Positions 57,102 to 64,000 of a stretch of DNA of 64,000 nt are shown one piece after another (the first letter of the stretch is position 1; each line of letters begins with the position of its first letter). Both the position numbers and the translations under genes were made by a program. The notes beneath the pieces are model-generated. The model was not told where the DNA came from. It made no database searches and saw only the letters and a program-made list of their open reading frames with translations. The stretch comes from Oceanibaculum indicum P24 (GTDB taxonomy: Bacteria; Pseudomonadota; Alphaproteobacteria; Oceanibaculales; Oceanibaculaceae). The DNA lies in NCBI RefSeq assembly GCF_000299935.1, contig NZ_AMRL01000010.1:56188-120187 (forward strand). The letters are read 5' to 3'.

Positions 57102-57628
57102 TACGCGTTGGCCGGCTCGGCCATCGCCTTCTTCGCCTTCAGCAGCTTGCGCGCGATGATGCCGCGCTTCAGCGAGGAGAGGTGATCGATGAACAGCACG
57201 CCGTTCAGATGGTCGATCTCATGCTGCACGCAGACCGCCAGCACGCCGTCCGCCTCGATCTCGCGGATTTCGTTCTCATAGTCGATAAAGCGGATCTTCA
57301 CGCTGGCCGGACGCTTCACCTCGGCATAATGCTCCGGCACCGACAGGCAGCCTTCCTCGTAGCTCTTGATCTCCGGCGATTCCCAGATGATTTCCGGATT
57401 CGCCATCTTGAAGATCACCGGATCCTCGTCCTTGCGGGCGATGTCCATGACGATGACGCGGTTGGAGATGCCGACCTGCGGTGCCGCCAGTCCCATGCCG
57501 TTCTCGGCATACATGGTCTCCACCATGTCATCCATCTGCTTGCGGATGGTGTCGTCCACACGCTCGACGGGCAGCGCCTTCTTCTTCAGGCGTGGATCGG
57601 GAGCAACGACGAGGGGCAGTACGGCCAT
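57101..57628 (-). CDS. def: peptide deformylase
   Basis: The 175-residue iron/zinc enzyme has motif 1 [10 protein letters not shown], motif 2 EGCLSVP and motif 3 HEIDHLNG. It removes the formyl group from new proteins. ATG 57628 ([18 protein letters not shown]) begins the recognised N-terminus; earlier in-frame ATG codons are possible but unlike the family. It is upstream of fmt. Confidence 0.96.
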   Translation of the reverse strand: MAVLPLVVAPDPRLKKKALPVERVDDTIRKQMDDMVETMYAENGMGLAAPQVGISNRVIVMDIARKDEDPVIFKMANPEIIWESPEIKSYEEGCLSVPEHYAEVKRPASVKIRFIDYENEIREIEADGVLAVCVQHEIDHLNGVLFIDHLSSLKRGIIARKLLKAKKAMAEPANA

Positions 57629-57758
57629 GATTGGAACCATTCGAATAAACTTGCGTGAACGGCCATTACCTAAGCAGCAGCGCATGCAGCGTCAAGCTTT
57701 GCCGTAGTGTGTGCAGCATTGGTGGACGCCCCGTCCCGCGCCACGATATACAGTAGGG

Positions 57759-58931
57759 ATGATGCTCGATTCCCTCGATCCCACCCTGATCATGCTGCTG
57801 GCCGGCGGCGCCGCGCTGCTGGCGATGGCGCTCGCCTTCTGGCTGGCCCTGCGCGACCGTGGCGGCAGCGAAGCCGAAGCGCAGGCGCGCGAACAGGCCG
57901 CCCTGATGTCGGAGAAGCTGATGGCGGCGCAGGCGGAGCTGGCCGGGCGGCTCTCGCAGCTTGCCGAGAGCCAGGCCGCCGCGCAGGCGCGCCTCGCCCA
58001 GCAGATGCAGGCGCAGGAACGCCAGCTCTCCAAATCGGTCGAGGAGCGGCTGGCCGACGTCACCCGCCGGGTCGGCGAGAGCCTGGAGAAAAGCTCCACC
58101 CAGGCGACCCAGTCCCTGACCGAGCTGAAGGAGCGCCTTGCCGTCATCGACGCGGCGCAGAAGAACATCACCGAGCTGTCCACCCAGGTGGTGGGGCTGC
58201 AGGACATCCTCTCCAACAAGCAGGCGCGCGGCGCCTTCGGCGAGGTGCAGCTGGAAAACCTCGTGCAGGCAGTGCTGCCGCCCAACGCCTACCAGTTCCA
58301 GGCGCAGATCGGCGACGGGCGGCGCGTCGATTGCCTGCTGATCCTGCCCAACCCGCCCGGCCCCATCGGCATTGACGCGAAATTCCCGCTGGAAGGCTAC
58401 CGCGCCCTGCAGAACGCGGCGGACGATGCCGCCCGGAACGTCGCCCGCAAGGCGCTGGGCGCCTCTGTGCTGAAGCATGTGCGCGATATCCGCGACCGCT
58501 ACATCGTGCCGGGCGAGACCGCCGATTCGGCGCTGATGTTCCTGCCGTCCGAGGCGATCTATGCCGAGCTGCACGCCAATCTGGGCGATGTGGTGGAGCA
58601 GTCCTACCGCGAGAAGGTGTGGATCGTCTCGCCGACCACGCTGATGGCGACGCTGAACACGGTGCGTGCCGTCCTGAAGGATGCGCGCATGCGCGAACAG
58701 GCGCACATCATCCAGCGCGAGGTGCAGCTGCTGGGCACCGATGTCGGCCGGCTGGACGAACGCGTCGAGAAGCTGCAGACGCACTTCAACCAGGCCGGCG
58801 AGGATATCCGGCAGATCCGAATCTCGACCGACAAGGTGACCAAGCGCGCCGGGCGGATCGAGGAATTGCAGCTGGGTCCGGCGGAGGAAACGCCGCTGGT
58901 GCCGCCGCCCGACCGTCTCGCCGGAGAATAG
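57759..58931 (+). CDS. rmuC: DNA recombination protein RmuC
   Basis: The 390-residue protein has an N-terminal membrane helix (about 10-32), a coiled coil (about 40-150) and the RmuC nuclease-like domain (about 165-360) with GAFGEVQLENLV and GIDAKFPLEGY. It limits inversion at short repeats. It is divergent from def. ATG 57759 is preceded by AGTAGGG, and a second ATG follows directly. Confidence 0.92.
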   Translation: MMLDSLDPTLIMLLAGGAALLAMALAFWLALRDRGGSEAEAQAREQAALMSEKLMAAQAELAGRLSQLAESQAAAQARLAQQMQAQERQLSKSVEERLADVTRRVGESLEKSSTQATQSLTELKERLAVIDAAQKNITELSTQVVGLQDILSNKQARGAFGEVQLENLVQAVLPPNAYQFQAQIGDGRRVDCLLILPNPPGPIGIDAKFPLEGYRALQNAADDAARNVARKALGASVLKHVRDIRDRYIVPGETADSALMFLPSEAIYAELHANLGDVVEQSYREKVWIVSPTTLMATLNTVRAVLKDARMREQAHIIQREVQLLGTDVGRLDERVEKLQTHFNQAGEDIRQIRISTDKVTKRAGRIEELQLGPAEETPLVPPPDRLAGE

Positions 58932-58935
58932 ACCT

Positions 58936-59412
58936 ATGAGTACGCTGAAACCGTCCGCGCAACGCGTCCAGGAAGCACTGGCCGCCCACGGGCTGGGGCT
59001 GGAAGTACGGGAATTCCCGGCCTCCACCCGCACCGCCGAGGACGCCGCCGCCGCCATCGGCTGCACCGTGGCGCAGATCGCGAAATCGCTGATCTTCCGC
59101 GGCAAGACATCCGACCGGCCCGTGCTGGTGATCGCCAGCGGCGCCAACCGGGTGGATGAGAAGAAGGTCAGCGCATTGATCGAGGAGAAGATCGGTAAGG
59201 CGGATGCAGAATTCGTGCGCGCCCGTACCGGCTTCGCCATTGGCGGGGTGCCGCCGGTCGGCCATCTGGAAGCGCCCATCACCGTCATCGACCGCGACCT
59301 GCTGGCCTTAAGCGAAATCTGGGCCGCCGCCGGCACGCCCAACGCGGTGTTCCGGCTGACGCCTGGCGATCTCGCCACCCTCACCGGCGGTCAGGTCGCC
59401 GAGGTGGCGTAA
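58936..59412 (+). CDS. YbaK/EbsC-family aminoacyl-tRNA deacylase
   Basis: The 158-residue protein has the editing-domain pattern EFPASTRTAEDAA, IAKSLIFRG (catalytic Lys), the FAIGGVPPVGH loop and GTPNAVFRLTPGDL. It probably clears a mischarged tRNA, such as Ala- or Cys-tRNA(Pro); which one is not evident. It starts four bases after rmuC. Confidence 0.92.
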   Translation: MSTLKPSAQRVQEALAAHGLGLEVREFPASTRTAEDAAAAIGCTVAQIAKSLIFRGKTSDRPVLVIASGANRVDEKKVSALIEEKIGKADAEFVRARTGFAIGGVPPVGHLEAPITVIDRDLLALSEIWAAAGTPNAVFRLTPGDLATLTGGQVAEVA

Positions 59413-59415
59413 TCC

Positions 59416-60009
59416 CTAAACCGGGCGCCGTGCCTTCAGCGCCGTGGTCAGCGTGCCATCGTCGAGATAATCCAGTTCGCCGCCCACCGGCACGCCATGG
59501 GCGAGGCGCGAGACCGAGACATTGGCCTCGGCCAGCCGGTCGGTGATGTAGTGCGCGGTGGTCTGGCCATCGACCGTGGCGTCCATCGCCAGGATCACTT
59601 CCGTTACCGCGGGATCGCTGGCGCGGGTAACAAGCGCGGCGATGTTCAGATCCTCCGGCCCCACTCCGTCCAGCGCGGAAAGCGTACCGCCCAGAACGTG
59701 ATAGCGGCCCTTGAAGCCGCTGGCGCGTTCCAGCGCCCACACATCGGCCACTTCCTCGACGACGCACAGGATCGACGGGTCGCGGCGCTCGTCCCGGCAG
59801 ACGCCGCACGGGTCGCTGGTATCGAAGCTGCCGCAGACCGAGCAGGTGACGACCCGCTCCGCCGCCACCGACAGCGCCTCGGCCAGCGGCAGCATCAGCG
59901 CCTCCTTGCGCTTCAGCAATTGCAGCGCCGCGCGCCGGGCCGAGCGCGGCCCCAGCCCCGGCAGGCGGGCCAGCAGCTGGATCAGCCTTTCAATCTCCGG
60001 TCCCAGCAT
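59416..60009 (-). CDS. recR: recombination mediator RecR
   Basis: The 197-residue protein has an N-terminal HhH ([17 protein letters not shown]), a zinc C4 motif ([16 protein letters not shown]) and a Toprim domain (about 78-175, [15 protein letters not shown]). RecR with RecO loads RecA at gaps. Its usual partner ybaB/dnaX is not nearby. It starts seven bases after the RlmI-like gene. Confidence 0.97.
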   Translation of the reverse strand: MLGPEIERLIQLLARLPGLGPRSARRAALQLLKRKEALMLPLAEALSVAAERVVTCSVCGSFDTSDPCGVCRDERRDPSILCVVEEVADVWALERASGFKGRYHVLGGTLSALDGVGPEDLNIAALVTRASDPAVTEVILAMDATVDGQTTAHYITDRLAEANVSVSRLAHGVPVGGELDYLDDGTLTTALKARRPV

Positions 60010-60016
60010 ATGCGCC

Positions 60017-61195
60017 TCAATCCAGTTGCAGGGTCAGGGATTTAAGATAGGCGCTTTCGCGCAGGAAGGGATGCACCGGATGATCGGGGCCGGCCCCCGC
60101 CTGGCGCAGGATACGCCCGCTGCGACCAGCCTTCGCGAGGCCGATGCCGATCTGCTTGGCGAATTCCTCCTCCGGGGCGTTGTGCGAGCACGACGCCGCG
60201 AACAGGATGCCGCCCGGGGCCACCAGCGTAGCGCCCAGCCGCGCCATCTTCTGATAGGCGCGCAGGCCCGCCGCCAGATCCTTCTTCGACTTCACGAAGG
60301 CCGGCGGATCGCACACCACCACATCGAAGCGCTGCTTGGCCGAAGCCAGCTTTTCCAGGGTCTCGAAGGCGTCGCCCGCCTCTGCCGTCACCCGGTCAGC
60401 CACGCCGTTCAGCGCCGCCGTCTCCGCCGCCAGCTCCATCGCCGGTTTCGAGCGGTCCAGCAGCGTCACCTCAGCAGCACCCGCCACCGCCGCCTCGATG
60501 CCGAAGCCGCCGATATAGGCATAGACATCGATCAGCCGCTTGCCCTGGGCCAGCTTCGCCAGGAAGGCGCGGTTGTCGCGCTGGTCGTAGAACCAGCCGG
60601 TCTTCTGCCCTCCCAGCGGGTCACAGCGGAACCGTGCGCCGTTCTCCACCAGCTCGATCGGCCCCTCGCCGCCGACTGCGGCGCGGATGCCAGTTTCCAG
60701 CCCTTCCAGCGTGCGGGCGGGGCTGTCATTGCGCAGCACTATGCGCGACGGCTTCAAAAGGTCGGTCAACGCCTCCAGCAGCGGAGCCTCCAGCCGGTCC
60801 ATGCCGGCACTGTTCAGCTGCACGGTGAGCGCGTCGCCGAACCGGTCGATGACCAGCCCCGGTAGCCGGTCGGCCTCGGCATGGACCAGCCGGTAATAGG
60901 GTTCGGCGAACAGCCGCTCGCGCAACTCAAGCGCCGCGGCCAGCCGCGTGCGAAGGAAGCCGGCATCAATGGCGAGGTTCGGCCGGGCGTCAAGAAAGCG
61001 CGCCACAATCAGCGGCTTCGCATTGAACAGGGCGGTGCCCAGCTTCTCGCCGCGCGCATCGGCCAGCGTGACGAGGCTGCCCGGCGGCAGTTCCTTCAGC
61101 GCCGGGGTCATCTGCACCTCGTTGGCATAGACCCAGGGATGGCCGCCGCGCAGGCGCTTGTCGCGGCCGGTGGCGAGGGTGACGGTGGGATGCAT
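60017..61195 (-). CDS. class I SAM-dependent rRNA methyltransferase, RlmI-like
   Basis: The 392-residue protein has an N-terminal PUA domain (about 1-70, [13 protein letters not shown]) and a Rossmann methylase domain with [21 protein letters not shown] and the catalytic-loop VVCDPPAF. It matches RlmI/YccW, which methylates 23S rRNA C1962. The orthology is likely but unproven. Confidence 0.9.
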   Translation of the reverse strand: MHPTVTLATGRDKRLRGGHPWVYANEVQMTPALKELPPGSLVTLADARGEKLGTALFNAKPLIVARFLDARPNLAIDAGFLRTRLAAALELRERLFAEPYYRLVHAEADRLPGLVIDRFGDALTVQLNSAGMDRLEAPLLEALTDLLKPSRIVLRNDSPARTLEGLETGIRAAVGGEGPIELVENGARFRCDPLGGQKTGWFYDQRDNRAFLAKLAQGKRLIDVYAYIGGFGIEAAVAGAAEVTLLDRSKPAMELAAETAALNGVADRVTAEAGDAFETLEKLASAKQRFDVVVCDPPAFVKSKKDLAAGLRAYQKMARLGATLVAPGGILFAASCSHNAPEEEFAKQIGIGLAKAGRSGRILRQAGAGPDHPVHPFLRESAYLKSLTLQLD

Positions 61196-61218
61196 GCGTA
61201 CTCTTGCGGTTACGGAAT

Positions 61219-62916
61219 TCAGTCGCCGGCAGCCAGGCTGTCGCGGCGCGGATCGGCGCCGCCCAGCAGCGTGCCGTCGGACAGTATCTTTATCGCCTGC
61301 AGCCCGCTGACCAGCAGGCCGCGCTCCACCTTGTGGCCGCGCGCCGCCAGCGAGCTGGCCAGCGCATCGGCATCGGCGCGGCGCTCGATCTCGCTGGGGC
61401 CGTTGCGGTTGGAAATGTTCGGCAGCTCGATGGCGGCCTGCGGGTCAAGGCCCCAATCGACCACGCCGACAATCGTCTTCAGCACGTAATTGATGATCTG
61501 GCTGCCGCCCGGCGAGCCGGTCACGAATTCCAGCCGGCCGTCCTTGCCGAACACCAGCGTCGGCGACATGGAACTGCGCGAGCGCTTGCCGCCCTCCACC
61601 CGGTTGGCGACCGGCACCCCGTCCGCCTCAGGCCGGAAGGAGAAATCTGTCAGCTCATTGTTCAACAGGAAGCCGCGCACCATCAGGCGGGAGCCGAACT
61701 CCGCCTCGATGGTGGTGGTCATGGAGAGCGCGTTGCCCGCGCCATCGACGATGGAGAGGTGGCTGGTCGCCGGCAGCTGCAGCGAGGCATCGGGCGCGAA
61801 ATCCTGCGTACGCTTGCGCGGCACGTCGCCCGCCTCCGCCTTTTCGCCGGTGCTGCTGGCGACATCGATCAGCCGCGCGCGGCTGGCGAGATAGGCGCGG
61901 TCCAGCAGCCCCGCCACCGGCACATCCACGAAATCGCTGTCGGCGATATAGAGGTTGCGGTCGGCATAGGCCAGCCGCTGCGCCTCCAGCATCCAGTGCG
62001 CCGCATTGCTGGACAGCCGCTTCTCGTTCGGCAGGTCGAAGCGCTCCAGCATGGCCAGCACCATCAGCACGGTGATGCCGCCACTGCTGGGCGGTCCCAT
62101 GCCGCAGACCGTCCGCGCGCGGTAGCTGCCGCACACCGCCGGACGTTCCTTCGCCTCATAGCCGGCGAGGTCGGCCAGGGTCATGTCCCCGGGATTGCGC
62201 GGCGCACCGGTAACCGTGGCCACGATATCCTCCGCGATGGCGCCACTGTAGAAGGCCTTCGCACCGTCCGCCGCGAGGATGCGCATCGTGTCGGCCAGCG
62301 CCGGGTTGCGCAGCCGCTCGCCCTGCTTCCAGGGGGTGCCGTCCGGCTTGTAGAAATAGGCGCGCGCCGTGTCCTGCGTCAGGTGCTTCTCGCGGATCAG
62401 CGCCCGCCCCAGGCGCGGCGGCACCGGGAAGCCCTCCTCGGCCAGGCGGATGGCGTCCTCGAACAGGCTGGCCCAGGGCAGCTTGCCATGCTTGCGATGC
62501 GCCAGCTCCAGCACCCGCATCGTGCCCGGCACGCCGACCGAGCGGCCGCCGACCACCGCCTCGAAATAGGAGAGTGGCTTGCCGTCCTTATCCAGAAAGC
62601 GGTCGGGCTTTGCGGCCGCCGGCGCCGTCTCCCGCCCGTCATAGCTGGTGGTGCGGCCCGCCTTCTTGTCGAAATGCACCAGGAAGGCGCCGCCGCCAAT
62701 GCCGGAGGATTGCGGCTCCACCAGCGTCAACACCATCTGCGCGGCGATGGCGGCGTCAATGGCCGACCCGCCGGCGCGCAGCGCCTTCAGCGCAGCCTCC
62801 GTCGCCATCGGGTTGGCGGTGACCGCCATGTATTTCGTGGCGCGGGCCGGCTCGGCCGCCTGTGCGGCAGGCAAGAATGCCAACAGGGCAAGACAGGCGA
62901 TCAGCAGGCGGCGCAT
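61219..62916 (-). CDS. ggt: gamma-glutamyltransferase
   Basis: The 565-residue Ntn hydrolase has a signal peptide (about 1-20, LLIACLALLAFLPAAQA) and processes itself at the Thr in ATSHLSIVDGAG. The Gly-rich GSSGG-type oxyanion site reads SGSPGGSQI and the front motif is SSGIGGGAFLVH. It cleaves or transfers gamma-glutamyl groups of periplasmic glutathione. Start 62916 begins the signal peptide; the gene is 23 bases from the RlmI-like gene. Confidence 0.95.
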   Translation of the reverse strand: MRRLLIACLALLAFLPAAQAAEPARATKYMAVTANPMATEAALKALRAGGSAIDAAIAAQMVLTLVEPQSSGIGGGAFLVHFDKKAGRTTSYDGRETAPAAAKPDRFLDKDGKPLSYFEAVVGGRSVGVPGTMRVLELAHRKHGKLPWASLFEDAIRLAEEGFPVPPRLGRALIREKHLTQDTARAYFYKPDGTPWKQGERLRNPALADTMRILAADGAKAFYSGAIAEDIVATVTGAPRNPGDMTLADLAGYEAKERPAVCGSYRARTVCGMGPPSSGGITVLMVLAMLERFDLPNEKRLSSNAAHWMLEAQRLAYADRNLYIADSDFVDVPVAGLLDRAYLASRARLIDVASSTGEKAEAGDVPRKRTQDFAPDASLQLPATSHLSIVDGAGNALSMTTTIEAEFGSRLMVRGFLLNNELTDFSFRPEADGVPVANRVEGGKRSRSSMSPTLVFGKDGRLEFVTGSPGGSQIINYVLKTIVGVVDWGLDPQAAIELPNISNRNGPSEIERRADADALASSLAARGHKVERGLLVSGLQAIKILSDGTLLGGADPRRDSLAAGD

Positions 62917-62993
62917 GGATGACTCCGTTCCGGAACGCCGGCAGGGTAGCGCCAAGCCGGTGTCTTGGCGAGAGGCTCGGGCGAGAGGCTGCC

Positions 62994-63488
62994 TCAGCGC
63001 GGCTTCCGCCCCAGCACGATGGGCTGCACCGGCTGCGCGCCCAGATCCCAGGGGAAATAGATCCAGGTATCCTGGCTGACCTCGGTGACGAAGGTATCGA
63101 CCAGCGGCCGACCCTTCGGCTTGGCGTAGACGGTGGCGATATGCGCCTTCGGCAGCATGTCGCGCACCAGCTTCGCCGTCAGGCCGCTATCGACCAGATC
63201 GTCCACCACCAGCACGCCGGTGCCGTCGCCGGCCACATCCTTCAGCACCTGCATGTCGCCCTGCTTGCCCAGCGCCTTGGCATCGTCATAGCTGGCCACG
63301 CAGACCGTATCGACCAGCCTTATTTCCAGCTCGCGCGCCACCACCGCCGCCGGCACCAGCCCGCCGCGCGCGATGGCGACGATGCGCTCGAACGGTCCCT
63401 GTTCCAGCAGTCGCCAGGCGAGTACCCGCGCATCGCGGTGCAGTTCCTCCCAGGAGACGAGAAAGGGCTTGTCGGCAGCTTGGGTCAT
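62994..63488 (-). CDS. gpt: xanthine-guanine phosphoribosyltransferase
   Basis: The 164-residue enzyme of the E. coli Gpt type has the PRPP motif [16 protein letters not shown] and opens with [20 protein letters not shown]. It salvages xanthine and guanine. It lies 77 bases downstream-side of ggt on the same strand. Confidence 0.94.
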   Translation of the reverse strand: MTQAADKPFLVSWEELHRDARVLAWRLLEQGPFERIVAIARGGLVPAAVVARELEIRLVDTVCVASYDDAKALGKQGDMQVLKDVAGDGTGVLVVDDLVDSGLTAKLVRDMLPKAHIATVYAKPKGRPLVDTFVTEVSQDTWIYFPWDLGAQPVQPIVLGRKPR

Positions 63489-63580
63489 GATCGGCGGCTC
63501 CGGCCTTGGACGTTCTGGCGTGACAATCCGGCCAGCCTATACCGAAGCCGGCCTCCGGTCGCAATGCCTCGCGCAAACGA

Positions 63581-63611
63581 AACCGGCGCCGGAGAGACCC
63601 CGGCGCCGGTT
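63581..63611 (-). terminator. terminator after right-edge gene
   Basis: AACCGGCGCCGG and CCGGCGCCGGTT pair perfectly (12 bases) with a seven-base loop. On the minus strand TTTCGTTT follows, so it probably ends the gene whose stop is at 63636. Confidence 0.8.
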
Positions 63612-63635
63612 CGAGAACTAAGAGAGCGTCACGCG

Positions 63636-64000
63636 TCAGCGCAGGTAGAGATGCACTTCGCTGCCGCCCGCATCGCCGCTGCTGGCGGCGGACAGGTTCA
63701 CCCGTGCCGGCGGCAGACCCATTTCGGTGAGGGTGCGCAGCACCCGCTCCGCATTGCGGCGGGCACTGCTGGAGCCAAGCGCTGCCTGCGCCGCATTGCC
63801 CTGGCTGGGGCTGACGGCGACCAGGTCGAAGGTTGCATCCGGGCGTCGCTGCAGGGCGGAGGAAACTGCGCTGTACAGTGCCTCCTCATAGGCGACGTTC
63901 GGACGGTCGAAGCGGATCACGACCAGCGGACGCCCGCCGGCCAGGCTGCCCTGCTGCGAGGCCGGGCCGACATAGTTCGGCTGCGCCGGCAGGCCGCCGG
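63636..64000 (-). CDS. partial gene at right edge, unknown exported-type protein
   Basis: Only the C-terminal 121 codons are in the window; the frame continues past the right edge. The visible part has VVIRFDRPNVAYEEALYSAV, LVAVSPSQ and a AARRNAERVLRTLTEMGLPPARV stretch, then VHLYLR at the end. This recalls the peptidoglycan-binding C-terminal domain of OmpA-like proteins but lacks a clear match. The domain is probably periplasmic. I cannot name the family. Confidence 0.6.
   Translation of the reverse strand, partial: GGLPAQPNYVGPASQQGSLAGGRPLVVIRFDRPNVAYEEALYSAVSSALQRRPDATFDLVAVSPSQGNAAQAALGSSSARRNAERVLRTLTEMGLPPARVNLSAASSGDAGGSEVHLYLR

Overview
The window is 64 kb of G+C-rich (about two thirds G+C by eye), densely coding, chromosomal-type DNA from an alphaproteobacterium, most likely of the Rhodospirillales. 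The evidence is a full aa3-type cytochrome oxidase cluster in the alphaproteobacterial order (subunit II, subunit I, ctaB, small CoxF-like protein, ctaG, subunit III, DUF983, SURF1). Families largely confined to alphaproteobacteria are also present: GapR/DUF2312, RcdA/DUF1465, DUF1244, PAS_5 and a zinc-less bL31. I cannot name the genus. I saw no rRNA, tRNA, CRISPR array, prophage or insertion sequence. The content is mostly core housekeeping with a few accessory genes.

Layout. 0.1-1.6 kb: a sulfide/persulfide pair (rhodanese plus ETHE1-like hydrolase) behind a SqrR/BigR-like palindrome. 1.65-2.3 kb: a hicAB toxin-antitoxin pair. 2.2-9.5 kb: DUF2478 protein, an FNR-box universal stress protein, a thiamine-diphosphate enzyme with two transporters, a D-threonine-aldolase-type enzyme and a pirin. 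9.5-11.2 kb: wrbA with a divergent LysR regulator. 11.4-15.1 kb: purQ, purL, bolA, grxD. 15.4-21.4 kb: rpsD, a DEAD-box helicase, a second FNR-box universal stress protein, an ABC exporter and rpmE. 21.5-22.8 kb: an RcdA-like protein and an Hsp20 gene with a heat-shock promoter and a ROSE-like RNA thermometer.

23.1-33.7 kb: one long leftward cluster for cytochrome oxidase and its assembly factors, running into an M32 carboxypeptidase, thrC and an M16 protease. 34-39.8 kb: DUF3422, tldD, DUF1244, an M14-type deacylase, an unknown protein and gapR. 40-43.7 kb: pyruvate kinase and glycerate kinase with a divergent IclR regulator. 44-47.4 kb: an amidase, a PAS_5 protein behind a CtrA-type box, and an isochorismatase-fold hydrolase with its FadR-type regulator. 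47.5-64 kb: gshA, rsmE, ubiA, an ETF-beta-type methyltransferase, a pyrimidine nucleotidase, dapD, dapE, truA, a second PAS_5 protein, fmt, def, rmuC, a YbaK deacylase, recR, an RlmI-like methyltransferase, ggt, gpt and a truncated gene at the right edge.

The most informative non-coding signals are the predicted control elements (SqrR/BigR-like, HicB, FNR, RpoH plus ROSE, CtrA and FadR-type sites) and three families of short palindromic repeats. Families A and B lie only in gaps between convergent genes, directly after terminators in two cases. Family C lies in gaps between codirectional genes. All regulatory calls are read by eye from sequence and are predictions.
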